A stretch of 37,791 nt of DNA from Clostridia bacterium. GTDB taxonomy: Bacteria; Bacillota_A; Clostridia; Christensenellales; Aristaeellaceae. A model generated the notes under the pieces. The model was not told where the DNA came from, did no database searches, and worked only from the letters and a program-made list of their open reading frames with translations. The DNA is taken from positions 1 through 37,791 of the forward strand of contig JAFWQM010000151.1 in assembly GCA_017509065.1 (NCBI GenBank). Reading direction: 5' to 3'. The position numbers and the translations under genes were made by a program. Positions 25,125 through 33,489 of the stretch are shown here, one piece after another. Position 1 is the stretch's first letter, and each line of letters opens with the position of its first letter.

Positions 25125-27109
25125 AAGTATCCGCTCCCGAAGGCTTCCTGTTCTCCGAAGAACGGTATGAAGCCAATCTGGAATATACCGACGATCATAC
25201 CGCCTTGGTGGAAATCACTGTGGAAGCGGGCAATGATTACCTGCCTGTGGAAGCATCGCTTACCAAAGAAAAGGAAGATTTGCAGGTTGTCACAGAGGAC
25301 AATAGTGTTCGGCAGTTGCTGACCGTCACGCCCGGGTCTGGCTTCGTGTTCGGACTGTACAATGATACCGACATTCGCTATGAGGGCGGCACGCTGCTGG
25401 CGGATACGCTAATAGCCACCGGCTCTACGGGCGCGGACGGCAGGCTGACCTTCTCCGGCATCTATCCCCATGGCCGCTATTCCATCAGAGAATTGGCCGC
25501 TCCGGAAGGTTGGAAGCTGAATCCCAATTCTTTCTCTTTTGATCTGACCGCCAATAACAAAAACGCCGACAATGTAATCAGTGTCATGCTGCCCGCACCC
25601 GTGCGGGATGAACTGATCTACACCCGCGTCACCCTGACCAAGACGGATATTACCGGCCAGACCACCATCCCCGGTGCGCTGATTGAAGTAACCGATAAAG
25701 AAGGAAACATCATTTACCGCGCTTATACCGATGAAAACGGTGAGATCCCGGATATCCCTGTCACCCCCGGGCGGTACACCTTCAAGGAAATCCTGGCTCC
25801 GGAGGGATATGAGCTGAACACAGCGGAAATGAGCTTTTCCGTGGATAAGGACGGCAACATCACCGGTGATACCGTGATCCGGGATGATTACACTCGCTTC
25901 TATCTCCTGAAGCTGGATGAAGTAGGCCGCGCCTTGCCCGGCGTGGAATTTGGCCTGATCAACGCGAACGATGAAATCATGTTCACTGCAGTATCGGATG
26001 AAAAGGGCGTCGTTACCTTTGAGAAAATCCCTTACGGAACTTATACCGTGATGGAAACCCGACCCTTGCCCGGCTATGTGTCGGACGGTACAACCGTGGA
26101 AATCAACGTGGACGGAACCTTCGTGAATCCTTCCCTGCCCCTGGCAACCATCATGAACCGGAAAAACACGGTGCTGGTAAAGAAGGTTGATCAGGAGGAC
26201 AATCCCCTGGCAGGTGCTGAATTTGCCCTGTGCAATGAATTTGGCGACCGGGTGGATACCGCCGTTTCCGATCAGAACGGCATCGTGCGGTTCAGCGGCA
26301 TCCCCTACGGAAACTACACCATCCGGGAAATCATTGCCCCGCAGGGGTATCTGCTCAACCGGCAGGTGATTCCGCTTACCATCGACAGGGATTTCCGCAG
26401 CAGCGAGGAACCCATTGCCACCGTGGTCAATCACCTGAAACGCCTGAAATACATCAAGGTGGACACCAGCGGGCATTCCCTGCCCGATGTGGAATTCAGC
26501 CTGATCAACGCCGCCACGGAGGAAGTGATGGAAACCGTCACCAGCAATGAAAAAGGCGAGTTTATCTTCACAAAATTCGACTATGGCGTGTGGATCATCC
26601 GGGAAACGAAAGCCCCGGAAGGCTTCAATCGCATGGAGGACATCATAGTATCCGTGGACAGCGATTGGGTGGAGCCGGAACCCTTCACCTGCGTGAACAT
26701 TCCCAATCACTACGAATTTGTGAAAACGGATAACGAAGGGCACCCGCTGCCCGGCGTCAGGTTCACCCTGGAGGACACCGAAGGCAACATCCTGCGCGAC
26801 CTGATTTCCGGCGAGGATGGAATCGTGCATGTGGACGATCTGGCACCCGGCGCTTACCTGATTAGGGAAATTGAAACCCTGGAAGGGTACACGGTCACGG
26901 AGGAAACCATTCCTGTGCTGATCGACGAGCATTACATTGTTCCCGATGAAATGTTCGCCCTGAAAAACTACCCCACCATCCAGACCGGCGCGGGCATTGA
27001 AATGACGCCTATGATGTGGGCAGGCGCTGGCCTGGTCGGTTTGGCGCTGATCCTGGGCGTGTTCCTTGGTATCCGTCATAAACAAAAGAAGCGTCGGCAC
27101 AGCCGATAA
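25094..27109 (+). CDS. Giant SpaA-repeat surface protein, 3' part with sorting signal
   Basis: Continuation of the preceding gene in another frame. Conserved sequence resumes immediately (VLPLGKYYLVEVSAPEGF), so this is not a separate gene; the GTG at 25094 has no ribosome-binding site of its own. It encodes about six more SpaA-type repeats (for example YLLKLDEVGRALPGVEFGL and VLVKKVDQEDNPLAGAEFAL), each ending near an E-x-x-x-PEGY pattern. The C-terminus is a cell-wall sorting signal: NYPTIQTGAG, a hydrophobic helix (MMWAGAGLVGLALILGVFLG) and a basic tail RHKQKKRRHSR. The motif is not LPxTG, consistent with handling by the element's own class B sortase. If the frameshift is real, the upstream part would be released unanchored. 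Confidence 0.88.
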   Translation: MLPLGKYYLVEVSAPEGFLFSEERYEANLEYTDDHTALVEITVEAGNDYLPVEASLTKEKEDLQVVTEDNSVRQLLTVTPGSGFVFGLYNDTDIRYEGGTLLADTLIATGSTGADGRLTFSGIYPHGRYSIRELAAPEGWKLNPNSFSFDLTANNKNADNVISVMLPAPVRDELIYTRVTLTKTDITGQTTIPGALIEVTDKEGNIIYRAYTDENGEIPDIPVTPGRYTFKEILAPEGYELNTAEMSFSVDKDGNITGDTVIRDDYTRFYLLKLDEVGRALPGVEFGLINANDEIMFTAVSDEKGVVTFEKIPYGTYTVMETRPLPGYVSDGTTVEINVDGTFVNPSLPLATIMNRKNTVLVKKVDQEDNPLAGAEFALCNEFGDRVDTAVSDQNGIVRFSGIPYGNYTIREIIAPQGYLLNRQVIPLTIDRDFRSSEEPIATVVNHLKRLKYIKVDTSGHSLPDVEFSLINAATEEVMETVTSNEKGEFIFTKFDYGVWIIRETKAPEGFNRMEDIIVSVDSDWVEPEPFTCVNIPNHYEFVKTDNEGHPLPGVRFTLEDTEGNILRDLISGEDGIVHVDDLAPGAYLIREIETLEGYTVTEETIPVLIDEHYIVPDEMFALKNYPTIQTGAGIEMTPMMWAGAGLVGLALILGVFLGIRHKQKKRRHSR

Positions 27110-27172
27110 AAAATCAACCATAGCAACGCGGCGTTCGGCATCCTGTACAGCGGCGAAAGAAGGTGATACGAT

Positions 27173-27511
27173 ATGAACGAAAAGAAAAACCGTTCGTTGG
27201 GAGGTGTCCTTATGTTCCTGCTGAAACTGTCGTTCAGGATGGCGGCGCTGCCGCTGCTGATCGCGCTGCTGGCTGTTCGATTTTTAAGCGCACTGATCAC
27301 CGGCCTGTCTTCCATCGTTACCAACGCTATCTGCACCTTGTCCTTCGCCGTGGCCGCCGGCATCTGGATGTTCGGCGTCGGCACCAGCCAGGATGCCCTG
27401 CACATTCTTTCCATCGGGCTGACCTTTCTGCTGCTTCCCCGTATCGCAGACTGGGTGGTGGAGAAGGCTACCGACCTGGGTACGACCCTGGTAGCCTTTC
27501 TTCTGGGCTGA
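27173..27511 (+). CDS. Small conserved membrane protein of the conjugative element
   Basis: A 112-aa hydrophobic protein with a basic N-terminus (MNEKKNRSLGG) and three likely membrane segments (about 12-33, 40-70 and 77-92), ending in a further hydrophobic stretch (LGTTLVAFLLG). AGAAGGTG lies about 8 nt before the ATG. Small membrane proteins at this place, between the surface protein and pcfB/virD4, are usual in Clostridia elements and probably belong to the transfer apparatus, but no motif proves this. Confidence 0.7.
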   Translation: MNEKKNRSLGGVLMFLLKLSFRMAALPLLIALLAVRFLSALITGLSSIVTNAICTLSFAVAAGIWMFGVGTSQDALHILSIGLTFLLLPRIADWVVEKATDLGTTLVAFLLG

Positions 27512-27526
27512 GAATATGACCATATT

Positions 27527-27628
27527 GTGGAGCCGAAAGAATTGGCCGAGCCGGGCTATCGGGAACGTGTCACAGCTTACCTGAAAGAGTATGGCTGTGG
27601 TGAAGATGTGAAAAACATCACCCAATAA
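27527..27628 (+). CDS. Short ORF or gene fragment
   Basis: A 33-residue frame from a GTG, reading MEPKELAEPGYRERV and then TAYLKEYGCGED, ends 11 nt before the next gene's GTG/ATG region. The composition looks like real protein, and the frame is open back to 27512 (EYDHIV) without an ATG. It may be the end of a larger gene whose 5' part was lost, or a very small protein. No clear ribosome-binding site. Not recognised. Confidence 0.35.
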   Translation: MEPKELAEPGYRERVTAYLKEYGCGEDVKNITQ

Positions 27629-27648
27629 TCAGGAAAGGAGTGCAGCCC

Positions 27649-28341
27649 ATGTTCTATATTACAGGAGATACGCACGGCCAGTTTCAACATATAGAAGCAT
27701 TCTGCGAAAGAATCCAGCCAAGCGCAAAAGACACCCTCATTATTCTTGGAGATGCTGGGTTCAATTACTATGGCGATTGGCGTGATATTCACGCGAAGAA
27801 GAAAATGAGCCGCCTCCCCATCACCATCTTTGCAATTCACGGGAACCACGAACAGCGGCCATCCACTATTTCCTCTTATCATACTATGAGCTGGCGCGAC
27901 GGGCAGGTATATGTGGAGAAAGAATATCCCAATATCCTTTTCGCCGCAGACGGTGAAGTGTATGATCTGGACGGCAGAAAGGTATTGGCTATTGGCGGTG
28001 CGTACAGCGTGGACAAGCAGCGGAGGCTGACCTTTGGCTGGCACTGGTGGGCAGATGAGCAGCCCTCCGATGAAATAAAAAGGAAAACGGAAGAAGCCCT
28101 GGAAGTCCATGATTGGAAAATGGACATCGTCCTTTCCCATACAGGGCCGCTCAAGTATGAACCGATAGAAGCCTTCCTGCCAATGGTAGATCAAGAAACG
28201 GTGGACAAAAGCACAGAAATCTGGCTGGATCGGATTGAGGACAGGCTGGATTACCAGCATTGGTACTTTGGTCACTACCATACGGAAAAAGAAATCGACA
28301 AAATCAGCATCCTGTTTCAATCCATCCAGCCATTGCCATAA
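27649..28341 (+). CDS. Calcineurin-like metallophosphoesterase
   Basis: A 230-aa two-metal phosphoesterase with the full motif set: GDTHG (residues 7-11), ILGDAGFNYYG, IHGNHE, LSHTGP and FGHYHTE. These supply the Asp, His and Asn metal ligands, so it should be active. It could act on nucleotides, phosphoproteins or nucleic acid; the substrate is unknown. GGAAAGGAG lies 9 nt before the ATG at 27649; the GTG at 27640 directly abuts this site and is rejected. It lies between transfer genes, where such enzymes occur in some Clostridia elements. A role in DNA processing or host signalling is speculative. Confidence 0.88.
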   Translation: MFYITGDTHGQFQHIEAFCERIQPSAKDTLIILGDAGFNYYGDWRDIHAKKKMSRLPITIFAIHGNHEQRPSTISSYHTMSWRDGQVYVEKEYPNILFAADGEVYDLDGRKVLAIGGAYSVDKQRRLTFGWHWWADEQPSDEIKRKTEEALEVHDWKMDIVLSHTGPLKYEPIEAFLPMVDQETVDKSTEIWLDRIEDRLDYQHWYFGHYHTEKEIDKISILFQSIQPLP

Positions 28342-28356
28342 CCGCAAAATGAACGC

Positions 28357-28383
28357 AAGCGTCATTCAATATGGATGGCGCTT
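28357..28383 (+). terminator. Element hairpin 5, before the pcfB leader
   Basis: AAGCGTCATTC and GGATGGCGCTT can form a stem of about nine pairs in eleven positions with a 5-nt loop, followed by TTCTTG. It comes after the phosphoesterase gene and before a strong ribosome-binding site. Confidence 0.45.
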
Positions 28384-28410
28384 TTCTTGTACCCAAAGGA
28401 GGTTCCCATC

Positions 28411-28449
28411 ATGAAATATCTTCTCCACCGTCTGGTGGTGCCGCCCTGA
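28411..28449 (+). CDS. Candidate 12-residue leader peptide upstream of pcfB
   Basis: ATG with AAAGGAGG 8 nt upstream opens a 12-codon frame (MKYLLHRLVVPP, then TGA). It ends 36 nt before pcfB. The ribosome-binding site is stronger than those of several real genes here, and the peptide ends in Pro-Pro, a sequence that slows ribosomes. It may be a regulatory leader peptide or the remains of a truncated gene. Confidence 0.35.
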   Translation: MKYLLHRLVVPP

Positions 28450-28485
28450 CAAAAAACAAAAATACCTTCAAATGGAGGCGAAGCA

Positions 28486-29004
28486 ATGCAAGAAGAGATA
28501 GAAAACAAGTCAATTACTCTCATCATCAACTGCACCAAGTTTTCAGGCCGTGTGCTGAAAAGCGCCATCTCCAAATACCTGGCGCATCGCGGCGCGAAGC
28601 ACCGGGAAAAGAAAATGGATCGAAAAGCGCAGCGCCGGGAACGGCAGACCGGAAACGTGGTGCATCGGGGAAAACAGACCGTAAAGCAACTGGTATCACA
28701 GAATCAGGGTGTCAGCACCATGGACGTGTCGGACAAGGATATCAAGGATTTTCAGCGGGTGACCCGGAAGTACGGCGTGGATTATGCCGTGAAGAAATCC
28801 AAGGGGCAGCCCAATCAATACCTGGTGTTCTTTAAGGCACGGGACAATGATGCCCTGATCGCCGCGTTCAATGAGTTCACCCAGAAGCGGGAATACAAGA
28901 AGGAGCATCCTTCCATCCTCAAGCGCCTGACCAAGAGCATGGTCCAATCCATGCAAAAAAATCCCGACAAAGTGCGGAATAAAAGGCAGGAGATTGACCG
29001 ATGA
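28486..29004 (+). CDS. pcfB: PcfB family (DUF3801) conjugation protein
   Basis: A 172-aa basic protein of the PcfB/DUF3801 family. In enterococcal pCF10, PcfB is needed for transfer along with the PcfC coupling protein. Recognisable parts are an N-terminal region (ITLIINCTKFSGRVLKSAISKYL), a Lys/Arg-rich stretch (HREKKMDRKAQRRERQ) and the core VSDKDIKDFQRVTRKYGVDYAVKK, ending in ARDNDALIAAFNEF. ATGGAGGCG lies 7 nt before the ATG. It overlaps virD4 by 4 nt (ATGA), matching the usual pcfB-virD4 pairing. It is intact although its partner is cut. Confidence 0.85.
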   Translation: MQEEIENKSITLIINCTKFSGRVLKSAISKYLAHRGAKHREKKMDRKAQRRERQTGNVVHRGKQTVKQLVSQNQGVSTMDVSDKDIKDFQRVTRKYGVDYAVKKSKGQPNQYLVFFKARDNDALIAAFNEFTQKREYKKEHPSILKRLTKSMVQSMQKNPDKVRNKRQEIDR

Positions 29005-29954
29005 AAGCGAAGAAAATACTCATTCAGACCATTCCCTACCTGTTCGTGGCCCTGTATGCCACCAAGCTGGGCGAAGCCTGGCGGCTGGCGGAAGGGACGG
29101 ATGCCTCGCAAAAGCTGCTGCATATCACGCAGGGCTTTTCGGCAGCGTTCCAGTCACCCTTTCCCAGCTTTGTCACTTTTGATCTGCTTATCGGCTTCAC
29201 GCTGGCGGCGTGCTTTCGGCTGTATACCTACGCCAAATCCAAGGACGCGAAGAAATACCGCAAGGGCGTGGAATACGTCTCCGCCCGCTGGGGCACCCCG
29301 GAGGACATAAAACCCTTCATAGACCCCAAATTTGAAAACAATATCATTCTCACCCAAACCGAACGGCTCACCATGGCGTCCCGTGTCCCCAATCCAGCCA
29401 ATGCCCGCAATAAAAATGTGCTGGTTATCGGCGGCTCCGGCAGCGGTAAAACGAGATTTTTCGTCAAGCCGAATTTGATGCAGCTCCATTCCTCATACGT
29501 GGTTACTGACCCAAAAGGGACGGTTCTTGTTGAATGTGGAAAGCTGCTCAAAGACAATGGTTACCGCATCAAGGTATTCAATACGATCAACTTTGACAAG
29601 AGCCATCACTACAATCCTTTGGCCTACGTTCACAGCGAAAAGGACATTCTGAAGCTGGTGAATGTGCTGATCGCCAACACAAAGGGCGAAGGAAAATCCG
29701 GGGATGACTTCTGGGTCAAAGCGGAAACGCTGTTGTACACGGCACTGATTTCCTATATCTGTACACAAGGCCCAAATGATGAAAGAAATTTTACCACGCT
29801 GGTATCCATGATCAACAGTATGGAGACCCGCGAGGATGACGAGGATTTCAAAAACCATGTAGACAAGCTGTTCGACGAACTGGAACAGCGGGACCCACAG
29901 CACTTTGCTGTAAGGCAATACCGCAAGTTTAAGTTAGCGGCTGGTGTGACATAA
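29001..29954 (+). pseudogene. virD4: VirD4/TraG-type coupling protein, truncated by an insertion
   Basis: The 5' half of the type IV coupling ATPase that links the relaxosome to the secretion channel. Two N-terminal membrane segments (about 8-20 and 57-74) precede the conserved YVSARWGTPEDI and Walker A GGSGSGKT (144-151), then YVVTDPKGTVL. Family proteins are near 600 aa; this one ends at 317. The sequence is normal through KFKLAAG (29945), then reads VT-stop inside the left end of the serine-recombinase element. The Walker B region and all-alpha domain are missing, so it cannot work. The downstream half is not found in the window. Confidence 0.88.
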
Positions 29955-30020
29955 TGTACACGACATCTTACTTATGAGATATAAAGGAGATGATCATAGC
30001 AGGAGAGGAGAACTGAATAC

Positions 30021-31892
30021 ATGAATAATCCCACGATTACCGCCTTGTATGAGCGGCTGAGCCGTGACGATGAATTACAGGGCGAATCAAACTCGATCAC
30101 GAATCAAAAAAGGCTCTTGGAAGAATACGCGCGAAACCATGACCTGACGAATACCGTTCACTTTACGGATGACGGCATATCCGGCACACGATTTGATCGT
30201 CCTGGGTTTCTGGCAATGATGGCTGATGTGGAAGCCGGAAAAATCCATACTATTTGCGTGAAGGATATGAGCCGTATAGGGCGGGATTATCTCAGGGTCG
30301 GCGAGGTCATGGAGTCACTTCGCAAAAAAGGTGTCCGGCTGATTGCTGTCAATGACGGTGTGGACAGCTTCAATGGAGACGACGATTTTACCCCCTTCCG
30401 TAATATCATGAACGAATATTACGCACGAGATACCAGCAAGAAAATCCGCTCCACCTTCGCTGCCAAAGGACGTTCAGGAAAGCACGTTGCCAGCACAACA
30501 CCTTATGGGTATTTGAAAGACCCGTTGGATCATAATCAGTGGGTCATCGATGAAGAGGCCGCTCAGGTGGTACGCCGTATCTACCAACTGACGATCGACG
30601 GGTATGGCCCCTATCAAATTTCGCAGATTCTTACCAGCGACAAAGTGGAAATACCAGCCGTTCACATGGCAAAGCACGGCGCTGGCTTATGGCAGGGTCG
30701 AATCGAAGAAATCAAAGATCCCTATGCCTGGGGTTCGTCCACGGTTGTGGGCATCCTCTCAAAACGGGAATACCTGGGCGAAACAGTGAATTTCAAAACC
30801 CGTAAGCATTTTAAGGATAAGAAAAGCCACTATGTTTCCATGGATCAGTGGACGGTATTCGAGGGAACCCAAGAGCCGATCATTGATCAGGAAACCTTCG
30901 ATACTGTGCAGCACATCCGTACTCAGGTCAAGCGCTATCCCAATGGCTGGGGTCCCGCTCATCCGCTGACCGGCCTGCTGATTTGCTCCGGCTGTGGGAA
31001 AAGGCTGTACGAGCACCGTAACTATAATGGCTCAAAAAAATCGATGTTCTCCTGTGGTGAATATGGCAAATATCCCATCGGCACGAAGTGCCCCAGCGCA
31101 CATCGTATTTATGGGGATACAGTAATGAAGCTGCTGTCGGAAATGCTGCGGGCCTGTGCCGAGTATGTTCATATTGACCGGGAACAATTCATGCAGAAAA
31201 TCCAGCAGGAAGAAGAAGCGCTCTATTCAGAAGAACAGGCTCGATTTGCAGAACGTATCCGTGTAGCGCAGGTCAGGGCCAATGAGCTGGAAAAGCTGAT
31301 TTGCCGCATCTATGAAGATCACATTCTCGATAAGATTCCCGATGAACGGTATGAAGCGTTGGACAGCCAGTATTCCCAGGAATTGAAACGGATGAAGGAA
31401 GAAATCACGGGTTGCGAGGCGGCAATGGCAGAACACGCGAAAAAGCGCGGCGCTGCCGGAAAATTTGCTGATCTGTTTGACAATTATCAGACCTTTGATC
31501 ATCTGACCTCCGCCATCGTCCATCAATTTGTGGACAAGATCGTCGTGCATGAGCGGGAAGTAAAAGGCAGCCAGACCAGCCCTCAGCAGATCGACATTTA
31601 TTTCAACTTCATCGGTAATTTTGTGCCTCCGAATTTTGGCGATGCGCCTTTGACGCCTGAACAAAAAGAGGAACAAAAACTGCTTGTGGAGCGTCGGGAA
31701 AAGTTCAAGCAGATTTATCAGAAACGCAAGGCGAATGGCAGTCAACAGGTTTATAAAGAACGGTACAAGGAAAAGCATAAAGCGCAGGTTGCGGCCAAAA
31801 AGGAAGAGTGTCGGACAGAAGCCATTGCAAGTGGCATTTATACCCACGTTCAGCCCATCCTTCAACCGCAGAAGGGAGTGGCAGCGGTATGA
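30021..31892 (+). CDS. tnpX: Large serine recombinase, TnpX-like
   Basis: A 623-aa recombinase that excises and inserts the mobilizable element. The resolvase domain starts ALYERLSRDDE with catalytic Ser14, followed by the conserved DDGISGTRFDRPGF, VKDMSRIGRDYLRVGE and the D--D-FTPFRNIMNE-YARD-S-K segment. A recombinase domain (GKHVASTTPYGYLKD, about 155-260), a zinc ribbon (CSGCGKRLY near 323, second pair of Cys near 349 and 361), a coiled coil (about 395-465) and a C-terminal DUF4368-like domain follow. TnpX of Tn4451 is 707 aa. AGGAGAGGAG lies before the ATG. The stop overlaps tnpV by 4 nt. Confidence 0.93.
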   Translation: MNNPTITALYERLSRDDELQGESNSITNQKRLLEEYARNHDLTNTVHFTDDGISGTRFDRPGFLAMMADVEAGKIHTICVKDMSRIGRDYLRVGEVMESLRKKGVRLIAVNDGVDSFNGDDDFTPFRNIMNEYYARDTSKKIRSTFAAKGRSGKHVASTTPYGYLKDPLDHNQWVIDEEAAQVVRRIYQLTIDGYGPYQISQILTSDKVEIPAVHMAKHGAGLWQGRIEEIKDPYAWGSSTVVGILSKREYLGETVNFKTRKHFKDKKSHYVSMDQWTVFEGTQEPIIDQETFDTVQHIRTQVKRYPNGWGPAHPLTGLLICSGCGKRLYEHRNYNGSKKSMFSCGEYGKYPIGTKCPSAHRIYGDTVMKLLSEMLRACAEYVHIDREQFMQKIQQEEEALYSEEQARFAERIRVAQVRANELEKLICRIYEDHILDKIPDERYEALDSQYSQELKRMKEEITGCEAAMAEHAKKRGAAGKFADLFDNYQTFDHLTSAIVHQFVDKIVVHEREVKGSQTSPQQIDIYFNFIGNFVPPNFGDAPLTPEQKEEQKLLVERREKFKQIYQKRKANGSQQVYKERYKEKHKAQVAAKKEECRTEAIASGIYTHVQPILQPQKGVAAV

Positions 31893-32278
31893 GGAATCAA
31901 GCATTGCCCGGGAAAAAATATGATGCCAATAACGGTTTGACTTATGCTCTGCACGGTGACTATTATCTCCCTCTGATTGAAGTTCCGCAAGATGGACGGC
32001 CTATCGGGAAATATGGACGGATGCGGAAGATGTATCTGAAAGAACATCATCCTGTTCTTTACAATCAACTGGTATTCACCGGGAAGCTCCAAGAACATCT
32101 GATCGAAGTGAACGAATGCTGTATCCGTATGAAGCAGATGCTTGTGACAGAAACAGCGAAAAAGCAAGGCGTAACAGAAAAACTGAAAGCCATGGATCAG
32201 CTTGCTTGGGTGGGAATGATGAACAACATCGACAGCAGCATGGAGGAATTCATCCTTTCAGAGTATGTTTACGGCTAA
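31889..32278 (+). CDS. tnpV: Transposon-encoded protein TnpV
   Basis: A 129-aa protein of the TnpV family, known from Tn4451-type elements directly after tnpX. The family pattern is clear: LTYALHGDYYLPLIEVP, RPIGKYGRMRKMYLKEHHPVLYNQLVFTGKL, and a C-terminus with DQLAWVGMMNNI. Its function is not established; it is not essential for Tn4451 excision as far as I know. It is translationally coupled to tnpX (ATGA overlap) and followed by a terminator. Confidence 0.88.
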   Translation: MRNQALPGKKYDANNGLTYALHGDYYLPLIEVPQDGRPIGKYGRMRKMYLKEHHPVLYNQLVFTGKLQEHLIEVNECCIRMKQMLVTETAKKQGVTEKLKAMDQLAWVGMMNNIDSSMEEFILSEYVYG

Positions 32279-32307
32279 TGAGAATGATGATCAACTGATA
32301 TAAAAGC

Positions 32308-32331
32308 GCCGCTTCAGAAGAAGCGGCATTT
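32308..32331 (+). terminator. Terminator of the tnpX-tnpV operon
   Basis: GCCGCTTC-agaa-GAAGCGGC is a perfect 8-bp stem followed by ATTTTC, about 30 nt after the tnpV stop. Confidence 0.8.
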
Positions 32332-32387
32332 TCATTGGTGGGGAGAACTGCAACCTGAAATTGTACGATTGACCGCTGGTCTGTCAT

Positions 32388-32912
32388 TCACGAGATTTTT
32401 CTCCCCATCTCTATCCGCATATTGTGTTCTTCAGGACCATTGTTGGAATATGCGTACCGGTCAAAGCCGATGATTTCAAACCCGTTTTTCTGATAAAATG
32501 AAACAGCCTTGAAGTTGAAGCTCCGTGTTTCAAGCACTGCCATCCTCGCGCCGGAGTTTACGGCGTCAGCCATGATTTTGTCCAGAAGCAGCGTTCCCAC
32601 CCCGTGTTTACGGTCTGATTCATTAAAAACACAGATATTGGTGATTCGAAAGCGGTTATTCCACTTCTCAAGAAAACCCTCGACAAATCCTACCATCCTG
32701 CCGCCTTCGAACGCGCCATACGCAATCGGGTCTTCCAGCCAGTCTAAAAGTATACTGTCCTGAATCGACATTTTCAAATCGGTTTCTGCGTCAACCCAAT
32801 GCATGTCAAATCCGTTATCCCCGGGCTCAATCGATAAATATCGATCCGAATGAATCTCAGCGGTGTATTTCCTCCCCTTGTACTCGCTGTAATCGAGTTG
32901 GCTTATTTTCAT
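32388..32912 (-). CDS. GNAT-family N-acetyltransferase (cargo gene)
   Basis: A 174-aa GNAT protein that transfers acetyl from acetyl-CoA to an amine. The acetyl-CoA loop is RKHGVGTLLLDKI (R-x-x-G-x-G/A), preceded by ITNICVFNESD and followed by VLETRSFNFKAVSFYQKNGF. The fold and the FDRYAYSN-like ending resemble streptothricin acetyltransferases, but similarity judged by eye is not enough to call it a resistance gene. It replaces catP in the Tn4451 layout and is the only gene of the element on the minus strand, as expected of cargo. The ATG at 32912 has GGAG 8 nt upstream; upstream in-frame ATG/GTG codons are too close to it. A TATAAT-like -10 lies near 32993 on the minus strand. Confidence 0.85.
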   Translation of the reverse strand: MKISQLDYSEYKGRKYTAEIHSDRYLSIEPGDNGFDMHWVDAETDLKMSIQDSILLDWLEDPIAYGAFEGGRMVGFVEGFLEKWNNRFRITNICVFNESDRKHGVGTLLLDKIMADAVNSGARMAVLETRSFNFKAVSFYQKNGFEIIGFDRYAYSNNGPEEHNMRIEMGRKIS

Positions 32913-33056
32913 TTCCATCACTCCATCGAAAATGATTCCTGTGGGAGCTGTTCATTGACAGATCCCAAGTTGTCGAGCTATTGCTCACCAATATTATAGC
33001 ACATTGATGATCTATGGAAAATACATAACTTTCGTTTTCATTCCAACAAGCAGCGC

Positions 33057-33087
33057 AAAGGGCATCGGTCAAAAGCCGGTGCCTTTT
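33057..33087 (+). terminator. Element hairpin 6, before the DUF3847 gene
   Basis: GGCATCGG and GGTGCC-containing arm CCGGTGCC form an 8-bp stem (one wobble), flanked by AAA and followed by TTTT. It lies about 40 nt before the next start and matches the pattern of the other element hairpins. Confidence 0.6.
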
Positions 33088-33128
33088 GCATTGCCTGTTG
33101 GCGGCAATAGAAAGAAGGTGAATTGAAT

Positions 33129-33476
33129 ATGAGTGCCCAAATGGACAAGCTGCTGGCGCAGCAAGCCAAAGCCCAGCAGAAGCTGCACAAGGCGGAAATG
33201 GAAGAAAAGCGGCTGAAGAAACAGATTGCCGAAGTTCAGCGGAATGAGCGCACCCATCGGCTCTGTACCCGTGGCGCTTACCTGGAAAAACTGCTTGCGG
33301 AACTTGGCGCACCAGAGCTTACAGACGAGGAAGTGTTTGGTTATCTGGACTATGCCCTCAAAACGCCGTATGCAAAAGCACGGCTTAATTCCATCCTGGA
33401 GACAAAACGGAAGCAAGCCGCAGAAAAACAAGTCGCTCAGGCCGAAGAAACCGAAGCTGGGAAGTCGTTTGAGTAA
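33129..33476 (+). CDS. DUF3847-type small coiled-coil protein of the mobilization module
   Basis: A 115-aa basic protein. The first half is a heptad-like coiled coil (MDKLLAQQAKAQQKLHKAEMEEKRLKKQI), then NERTHRLCTRGAYLEKLLAEL, a pattern seen in DUF3847 and MobC-like relaxosome accessory proteins, and a helical end. GAAGGTG lies 8 nt before the ATG at 33129; the in-frame TTG at 33123 is too close. It stands just before the probable oriT and the relaxase, in the place of tnpY in Tn4451, so a role in relaxosome assembly is likely but inferred. Confidence 0.78.
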   Translation: MSAQMDKLLAQQAKAQQKLHKAEMEEKRLKKQIAEVQRNERTHRLCTRGAYLEKLLAELGAPELTDEEVFGYLDYALKTPYAKARLNSILETKRKQAAEKQVAQAEETEAGKSFE

Positions 33477-33489
33477 CCACCGGAGTTTT

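Larger units (their letters stand above)
12427..29945. mobile_element. Integrative conjugative element, left part
   Basis: This gene set is typical of Clostridia ICEs: an integrase remnant next to tRNA-Ser, ParA/ParB, a DUF6017 protein, a class B sortase with a SpaA-repeat surface protein, PcfB and a VirD4 coupling protein. All except the integrase remnant run rightwards. The type IV secretion genes that normally follow virD4 (VirB6, VirB4 and peptidoglycan hydrolase homologues) are absent because virD4 is interrupted and the sequence to the right changes. With no complete integrase and no secretion channel visible, it cannot be called active from this window. Both boundaries are inferred. 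Confidence 0.75.

Noticed and set aside
25409..27121. 570-codon minus-strand open frame, and a 518-codon one at 23481-25037
   Set aside because: Both are antisense to the SpaA-repeat protein, whose codon bias leaves the reverse strand open. No start signals or domains.
29990..30016. Eight-codon frame (ATG ATC ATA to TGA) before tnpX
   Set aside because: The AAGGAG directly abuts the ATG, leaving no spacing, so translation is unlikely.
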